Shown here piece by piece: positions 7,765-11,245 of a stretch of DNA of 11,245 bases. This stretch comes from JBLHKT01 sp043101615. GTDB lineage: Bacteria > Planctomycetota > Phycisphaerae > Phycisphaerales > UBA1924. The position numbers and the translations under genes are program-made. Location of the stretch: the NCBI GenBank assembly GCA_043101615.1, contig JBICID010000118.1, positions 1 to 11,245 of the forward strand, given 5' to 3'. Below the pieces are notes generated by a model that saw only the letters and a program-made list of their open reading frames with translations, was not told where the DNA came from and ran no database searches. Each line of letters opens with the position of its first letter. Positions within the stretch are counted from its first letter, which is position 1.

Positions 7765-8172
7765 TCAGTGGGCCCGCCACGACGCCAGGCGATCCTCGTC
7801 GTCCCAGTCGATCCGGTCGTCGCGAAGCTCGACCAGGCGCCCGTCGTAGAAGTACAGCCAGCGGGTAAAGCTGAGGTCCCCGTTGCGGGTCACGGCCGAC
7901 ACGCGCCAGGCCTCGACCTCCACGCCGTTGTCCAGGCCGGAGCCCTTCAGCGTGGTCAGATCGTCGGGGTACAGCCCGAGGACCGTCGCCTGGTCCATCC
8001 CCAGCCGGGCCTCGCGGTTGGCGCGGACCAATTCGTCCATCTCGTGCGTGGTGACCTGGTTGTAGTCGGACCGGTCGTAGTGGTGGGGTCCTGAATCGGC
8101 GACGATGATGCACCCCGGCAGGGCGAGCGAGGCGGTCAGCAGGGCGAGCGGGGCAACGGTGCGTCGGGTCAT
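7765..8172 (-). CDS. Small BamE/SmpA-like lipoprotein
   Basis: 135-residue predicted lipoprotein. Residues 1-20 form a signal peptide with lipobox LPGC, giving lipidated C21. The mature part has a helix (MDELVRANREARLGM) and then a pattern recalling the BamE/SmpA fold: LGMDQATVLGLYPDD, a strand ending in EAWRVSA, and FTRWLYFYDGRLVELRDD. BamE helps assemble outer-membrane beta-barrels, but this fold is widespread in small periplasmic proteins, so the resemblance gives the fold rather than the role. The start is supported by GGAG at 8183-8180, seven bases before the ATG, and by the signal peptide. It is convergent with asnB and divergent from the PEP-CTERM gene across a 268-base gap. No obvious promoter was found for it. 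Confidence 0.8.
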   Translation of the reverse strand: MTRRTVAPLALLTASLALPGCIIVADSGPHHYDRSDYNQVTTHEMDELVRANREARLGMDQATVLGLYPDDLTTLKGSGLDNGVEVEAWRVSAVTRNGDLSFTRWLYFYDGRLVELRDDRIDWDDEDRLASWRAH

Positions 8173-8440
8173 GGCGTGGCTCCGGGTTTGTTCAGGTCGT
8201 GGTCGGGCGGGCGTGGAAAGGGGACGTAAAAATCCGCATTCTCGCCCCTCTCTGTGCTTGTACGGGATCGATTCTCGGGCGTTTCAGGACTCACCCGCTC
8301 GGGGCGCCGATTCCTGACCCGGTTCTCGCTTGAAAACCGCACGAAATGTCTTGCCCTATGACGGCACTTTCGGGTATTCTGCTGGTGAGAAAAGAGTCCG
8401 GGCGGCAGGTGTCACGCCGTCCATGAGAGGGAGTTTGACC
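8173..8440. other. Divergent intergenic region
   Basis: The 268 bases between the BamE-like lipoprotein and PEP-CTERM genes contain the plus-strand promoter and ribosome-binding site described separately. The words ATTCTCG, GTTCTCG and GATTCT/GATTCC recur loosely between 8235 and 8330 without forming clear repeats. No small ORF with a credible start or RNA gene is seen. A minus-strand promoter for the lipoprotein must lie here, but I cannot place it. Confidence 0.5.
8351..8380 (+). promoter_or_regulatory. Probable sigma-70-type promoter of the PEP-CTERM gene
   Basis: TTGCCC (8351-8356) and TATTCT (8375-8380) are separated by 18 bases and sit about 60 bases before the ATG. Transcription would start near 8387, giving a leader of roughly 54 bases that carries the ribosome-binding site AGGGAG at 8428-8433. 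This is the most conventional promoter in the window. Confidence 0.5.
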
Positions 8441-9139
8441 ATGAAGAAGACGATTCTGAGCGCGTGTGCGCTGGCTGCGTCGGCGGGCCTTGCCTCGGCC
8501 GACGTGTACGCCGATTCCACCGGCGAGGTGTTCGACGCCGGGTTCACGCATCTGGACATCTCCAGCGTGACGCTGAGCAACGACGCCGACTGGCTGTACA
8601 TCACCGCGCAGATGCAGGGCGACCTGGACGCCACCACGTGGGGCAAGTACGCCATCGGCATCGACACCGGCAAGTTCGTCGGCAGCAACTCCAACGGCTG
8701 GGGACGCAACATCGACTGGGGTCGCAACATCACCCACTGGTCGGCCACCTGGACCGACGACGGCGGCTCGGGCGCCGGCGGTGAGCTGTACACCTGGGAC
8801 GGCGGCGCGTGGGTCCTCGACGGGGCCACCTACCAGCCCGCTCCGACCATCATCCAGGGCGACGCGTCCCTGCACTTCGTCGGCATCCAGAAGTGGCAGA
8901 TCTCGCTGGCCGAGCTCGGCGTCAGCGTCGGCGACACCATCGAGTTCGACGTGATCACGACCGCCGGCGGCGGCACCGACCCGGGCGTCGACCACCTCTC
9001 CCGCGCCGATCAGTCGACCCCCTTCTGGGACACCCAGTCCGTCGCGGGCGACTTCCTGAGCTACACCATCGTGCCCGCCCCGGGCTCGGTGGCCCTGCTC
9101 GGCCTCGGCGGCCTCGTCGCCGCCCGTCGCCGTCGCTGA
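8441..9139 (+). CDS. Secreted PEP-CTERM-type (exosortase-sorted) protein
   Basis: 232-residue exported protein. A signal peptide (MKKTILSACALAASAGLASA, residues 1-20) precedes the mature start DVYAD. The C terminus at 212-232 is a sorting signal: a PAPG motif, a Leu/Gly/Ala-rich hydrophobic stretch and a terminal RRRR. This matches the tripartite PEP-CTERM tail recognised by exosortases, with PAPG in place of PEP as is common in planctomycetes. The body looks beta-rich (HLDISSVTLSNDADWLYITAQM..., KWQISLAELGVSVGDTIEFDV), suggesting a sandwich fold, with no catalytic motif recognised. WGRNID and WGRNIT form a direct tandem repeat at 87-98 in a Trp-rich stretch. The start is fixed by AGGGAG at 8428-8433, seven bases upstream, and by the signal peptide. 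It probably ends up at the envelope or in extracellular matrix. No exosortase gene is in the window. It ends at a strong terminator. Confidence 0.85.
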   Translation: MKKTILSACALAASAGLASADVYADSTGEVFDAGFTHLDISSVTLSNDADWLYITAQMQGDLDATTWGKYAIGIDTGKFVGSNSNGWGRNIDWGRNITHWSATWTDDGGSGAGGELYTWDGGAWVLDGATYQPAPTIIQGDASLHFVGIQKWQISLAELGVSVGDTIEFDVITTAGGGTDPGVDHLSRADQSTPFWDTQSVAGDFLSYTIVPAPGSVALLGLGGLVAARRRR

Positions 9140-9169
9140 ACCCGACGCGACTCCCGTTTCGCACCCGAG

Positions 9170-9199
9170 CCCGCCCGGCCGACGCCGGGCGGGTTTTTT
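9170..9199 (+). terminator. Rho-independent terminator of the PEP-CTERM gene
   Basis: A perfect 10-bp GC-only stem (9170-9179 with 9184-9193) has the 4-base loop CGAC and is directly followed by six T residues (9194-9199). It starts 31 bases after the stop codon. This is the strongest intrinsic terminator in the window. Confidence 0.95.
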
Positions 9200-9213
9200 C
9201 GTGCGCCCGGGCG

Positions 9214-9219
9214 TAGGCT
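9214..9219 (+). promoter_or_regulatory. Candidate -10 box (GTAGGCT) for a leaderless transcript
   Basis: GTAGGCT at 9213-9219 ends five bases before the ATG at 9225. The preceding terminator's T-tract ends at 9199, so any -35 contact would fall inside the terminator hairpin. Because upstream transcription is stopped here, the gene needs its own start site in these few bases, which strengthens the reading of this box as a promoter. Confidence 0.5.
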
Positions 9220-9224
9220 GGCGC

Positions 9225-10016
9225 ATGGACTATCGCATCGCCGGGAAGACCGCCGTCGTCGCCGCGAGCTCGAAGGGGCTCGGGCGGGCCATCGCGCTCG
9301 GGCTGGCGCGTGAGGGGTGCCGCGTCGTGATCAACGGGCGCACCCCCGGGCCGCTCGAAGAGACGGCCCACGAGATCCGGGAACAGACGGGAGCGGAGGT
9401 GCTGAGCGTCGCGGGCTCGGTCGCCGACCCGGCCGACTGCGACCTGCTGATCGCGGAGGCGGCCCGGGTGATGGGGGGCGTGGACATCCTGGTGACCAAC
9501 ACCGGGGGCCCGGCCCCGGGCACGTTCGACGACTTCGACGACGACGCGTGGCGGGAGGCGATCGACCTGACGCTGCTCAACGTCGTCCGCCTGATCCGGG
9601 CAGCCCGCCCGCACATGGCCAAGAACCACTGGGGACGCGTGGTCAACCTGACCAGCGTGAGCGCGCGGGAGCCCATCGCGGGCCTGCTGCTGAGCAACGC
9701 GCTGCGTGCGGCGGTGCACGGGCTGGCCAAGACGCTGAGCCGCGAGCTGGCGCCCGACGGCATCCTGGTCAACAACGTCTGCCCCGGGCTGCACCGGACC
9801 GACCGGCTGGAGCACCTGGCCGAGGTGCGGGCCAAGGACTGGGGGTGCACCACCGACGAGGCGTTCGAGCGGCTGGCGGCGACGATCCCGCTGAAGCGGC
9901 TGGGGGACCCGAGCGAGCTGGCGAACGCGGCGGTGTTCTTGTGCAGCGAGGCCGCGAGCTTCGTGACGGGGCAGTCGATTGTGGTGGATGGGGGGGCGAC
10001 GGCGGGTGTGAGTTAG
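9225..10016 (+). CDS. SDR-family oxidoreductase-like protein with altered catalytic residues
   Basis: 263-residue short-chain dehydrogenase/reductase fold. The cofactor loop reads AASSKGLG at 13-20 (TGxxxGxG in classical members), followed by INGRTP, TNTGGPAPG in place of the usual NNAG, and the C-terminal FVTGQSIVVDGG. The catalytic Ser is kept (S144 in NLTS). The YxxxK pair expected 13 and 17 residues later is S157-N-A-L-R161, so both Tyr and Lys are replaced. I recall an SDR subgroup annotated as 3-oxoacyl-ACP-reductase-like with TNTGGP and SNxxR, so this is probably a subgroup trait rather than decay. Its substrate is unknown, and oxidoreductase activity should not be assumed. The ATG at 9225 is chosen; a GTG at 9201 would start almost on the preceding terminator's T-tract. 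The GTAGGCT box lies directly upstream. Confidence 0.88.
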   Translation: MDYRIAGKTAVVAASSKGLGRAIALGLAREGCRVVINGRTPGPLEETAHEIREQTGAEVLSVAGSVADPADCDLLIAEAARVMGGVDILVTNTGGPAPGTFDDFDDDAWREAIDLTLLNVVRLIRAARPHMAKNHWGRVVNLTSVSAREPIAGLLLSNALRAAVHGLAKTLSRELAPDGILVNNVCPGLHRTDRLEHLAEVRAKDWGCTTDEAFERLAATIPLKRLGDPSELANAAVFLCSEAASFVTGQSIVVDGGATAGVS

Positions 10017-10054
10017 ATCGGGCAGTACGCCTCGGTGATCCCCGGATCGTCCGG

Positions 10055-10060
10055 TACACT
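10055..10060 (+). promoter_or_regulatory. Candidate -10 box (GTACACT) for a leaderless transcript
   Basis: TACACT ends six bases before the ATG at 10067, with G before it as in the other boxes. It is a better -10 match than GTAGGCT. No Shine-Dalgarno sequence and no clear -35 are present. Confidence 0.45.
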
Positions 10061-10066
10061 CGACGG

Positions 10067-10546
10067 ATGCAGTTTGACGAGTTCGACAAATACGAGAACG
10101 TCCGGCGTGTGCTGCGGCGGGTCGGTTTCGTCGCACTCGGGCTGGGCATCCTCTGCTGGGTGCTCGCGATCAGTGACTTCATGATCTCGTTTATGCAGAT
10201 GGCCCGCGGCGACGGGGACCGTGTGCCGATGCTCTTCTTCCTCGGCTTCATCGGCGGGCCGCTGATCCCGGTCGGCCTGGCGGCGCTCGTGATCGGATAC
10301 TCGAAGGAGATCATCGAGTTCTGCGTCGGGACCTTCTCCTCCGCGACCGGGGGCAAGACATCGGGAGACCGCCCGTCGGACGGGGCCGCACATCCGGGCG
10401 TGCGTGCGTCGGGATCGCCGGAATCGGACGGCACGGAGCATGACGCGCACATCACCAGCAATATCTGCGTTTCGTGCGCCGGCACGAACCCAGCCGATGC
10501 GCTCTTCTGCCAGTCGTGTGGCAGGCGACTGCACCGCACTGGATGA
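10067..10546 (+). CDS. Two-helix membrane protein with C-terminal zinc ribbon
   Basis: 159-residue hypothetical protein. A charged N terminus (MQFDEFDKYENVRRVLRRVG) leads into two predicted transmembrane helices at about 20-42 and 56-78. A hydrophilic linker of about 50 residues follows, and then a zinc ribbon with C134-x2-C137 and C148-x2-C151 (ICVSCAGTNPADALFCQSCG). Ribbons of this kind at the end of small bacterial membrane proteins usually bind Zn2+ structurally; the role is unknown. The start is chosen by the helix layout and the GTACACT box six bases upstream; the frame is open far upstream only because it runs antisense-like through the SDR gene. The gap to the SDR stop is 50 bases. 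Its TGA is directly followed by the stop of the opposite-strand ABC ATPase gene, so no terminator fits between them. Confidence 0.85.
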   Translation: MQFDEFDKYENVRRVLRRVGFVALGLGILCWVLAISDFMISFMQMARGDGDRVPMLFFLGFIGGPLIPVGLAALVIGYSKEIIEFCVGTFSSATGGKTSGDRPSDGAAHPGVRASGSPESDGTEHDAHITSNICVSCAGTNPADALFCQSCGRRLHRTG

Positions 10547-11245
10547 TCAGCCCACCTTCGCCTCGGGCACGGCCTCCAGCAGCCGCTTCGTGTATTCCTC
10601 CCGCGGGCGCTCGATCACGTCCGCCCGGTCGCCCATCTCGACGATCTTGCCGTCCTTCATCACCGCGATGCGCTGGCAGACGTGCTGCACGACCGCCATG
10701 TCGTGGCTGATGAACAGGTAGGACAGGCCGAGGTCTCGCTGCAGGTCGGTCAGCAGGTTGATGACCTGGGCCTGGACGCTGACGTCGAGGGCGCTGGTGG
10801 GCTCGTCGCAGACGATGAACTTGGGGTTGGTGGCCAGGGCCCGGGCGATACCGATGCGCTGGCGCTGGCCGCCGGAGAACTGGTGCGGGTAGCGGGTCAT
10901 GGCGGAGGCGGGCAGGCCGCTCTTCTCGAGGAGCTCGCCGACCTTGGCGCGCCGTTCCTTGCGGGAGCCTGCGAGGTTGTGCACGTCGAGGGGCTCGGCG
11001 ACGATGGATTCGACCCGCATGCGTGGGTCGAGCGAGCCGGCGGGGTCTTGGAAGATGATGGACATGTCGCGTCGGAGGCGCCGGAGGTCGCCGCCGCGTG
11101 CGGCCATGACGTCGCGCCCGGCGAAGGTCACGGTGCCGCCAGTGGCGGGGTTGAGGCGGAGCAGGGTGCGTCCGACGGTGGTCTTGCCGGAGCCGGACTC
11201 GCCGACGAGGCCGAGGCACTCGCCTGGCGCGATCTCGAAGCTGAC
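10547..11245 (-). CDS. Oligopeptide/dipeptide ABC transporter ATP-binding subunit (OppF/DppF type), 5' end beyond window
   Basis: C-terminal 232 residues of a peptide/nickel-family ABC ATPase; the coding frame runs to the window edge without a start, so the gene begins outside. In the visible part are Walker A GESGSGKT (15-22), Q-loop FQDP with Q66, signature SGGQRQR (124-130), Walker B FIVCDEP ending in catalytic E148, the D-loop SALD and the switch His in SHD (H181). The C-terminal stretch REEYTKRLLEAVPE is typical of the OppF/DppF group. All ATPase motifs are intact. The protein would power import of oligopeptides or similar solutes with permease and binding-protein subunits, presumably encoded to the right. 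A GTG at 11131 is not the start, since Walker A lies upstream of it. It converges on the zinc-ribbon gene with zero bases between stops. Confidence 0.95.
   Translation of the reverse strand, partial: VSFEIAPGECLGLVGESGSGKTTVGRTLLRLNPATGGTVTFAGRDVMAARGGDLRRLRRDMSIIFQDPAGSLDPRMRVESIVAEPLDVHNLAGSRKERRAKVGELLEKSGLPASAMTRYPHQFSGGQRQRIGIARALATNPKFIVCDEPTSALDVSVQAQVINLLTDLQRDLGLSYLFISHDMAVVQHVCQRIAVMKDGKIVEMGDRADVIERPREEYTKRLLEAVPEAKVG

Noticed and set aside
6483..7868. 461-codon plus-strand frame inside asnB
   Set aside because: Alternative frame of asnB, whose catalytic motifs are all in the 5842-7683 frame; the translation is Arg/Gly/Ala/Pro-rich noise.
4787..9139. A dedicated exosortase or surface-polysaccharide cluster linking asnB to the PEP-CTERM protein
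   Set aside because: No exosortase, glycosyltransferase or polysaccharide-export gene is present, and the genes are separated by a convergent lipoprotein gene and terminators.
9201..9224. GTG start at 9201 for the SDR gene
   Set aside because: It begins one base after the terminator T-tract and would add eight residues not fitting the usual SDR N terminus; the ATG at 9225 is preferred.
8291..9226. 311-codon minus-strand frame opposite the PEP-CTERM gene
   Set aside because: The sense strand has a signal peptide, ribosome-binding site, sorting tail and terminator; the antisense frame has none of these.
10547..11131. ABC ATPase gene beginning at the GTG at 11131
   Set aside because: The same frame continues to the window edge and encodes the Walker A motif upstream of this codon, so the gene is longer and truncated by the window.

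Overview
This is a GC-rich (roughly two-thirds G+C) bacterial chromosomal window that looks like ordinary housekeeping and accessory DNA of a planctomycete, most likely of the Phycisphaerae. I infer this from the C-terminal PAPG / hydrophobic / RRRR exosortase sorting signal of the secreted protein at 8441-9139, an adenosylhomocysteinase beside an ArsR-methyltransferase fusion, a stand-alone LigD-phosphoesterase-like protein, and generally weak ribosome-binding sites. No ribosomal RNA or other phylogenetic marker is present, so the assignment is an inference. I see no tRNA, rRNA, CRISPR array, insertion sequence, integrase or phage gene.

Layout. 1-134: an intrinsic terminator for the minus-strand operon that follows. 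135-2653 (minus): ahcY (S-adenosylhomocysteine hydrolase) and, upstream of it, an ArsR-type DNA-binding domain fused to a methyltransferase domain. In front of the regulator are two inverted repeats built from the word TGATCC/GGATCA, probably the operators of an SAM/SAH-responsive autoregulatory circuit. 2768-3460 (minus): a TPR lipoprotein. 3648-4067 (plus): a LigD 3'-phosphoesterase-like protein, divergent from it. 4207-4743 (plus): a proline-rich protein with an unrecognised conserved-looking C-terminal domain. 4787-7683 (plus): a CNNM/CBS-domain membrane protein translationally coupled (TGATG overlap) to an AsnB-type asparagine synthetase. 7765-8172 (minus): a small BamE-like lipoprotein, convergent with asnB. 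8441-9139 (plus): the PEP-CTERM-type secreted protein, ending in a textbook terminator. 9225-10016 (plus): an SDR-family protein whose Tyr/Lys catalytic pair is replaced. 10067-10546 (plus): a two-helix membrane protein with a C-terminal zinc ribbon. 10547-11245 (minus, cut by the window edge): an Opp/Dpp-type ABC transporter ATPase whose stop codon abuts the previous gene's stop as TGATCA.

The clearest functional unit is the SAH-recycling pair at the left: AhcY removes the product inhibitor of methylation reactions, and the adjacent regulator has an SAM-binding fold but no visible metal-sensing cysteine site. The most interesting feature not captured by gene calls is a recurrent GTANNNT box, usually GTAGGCT, placed only 5-12 bases before several start codons. 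It looks like a -10 element that produces leaderless or nearly leaderless mRNAs, whereas other genes here carry clear AGGAG-type ribosome-binding sites. I found no convincing defence, mobile or biosynthetic system.
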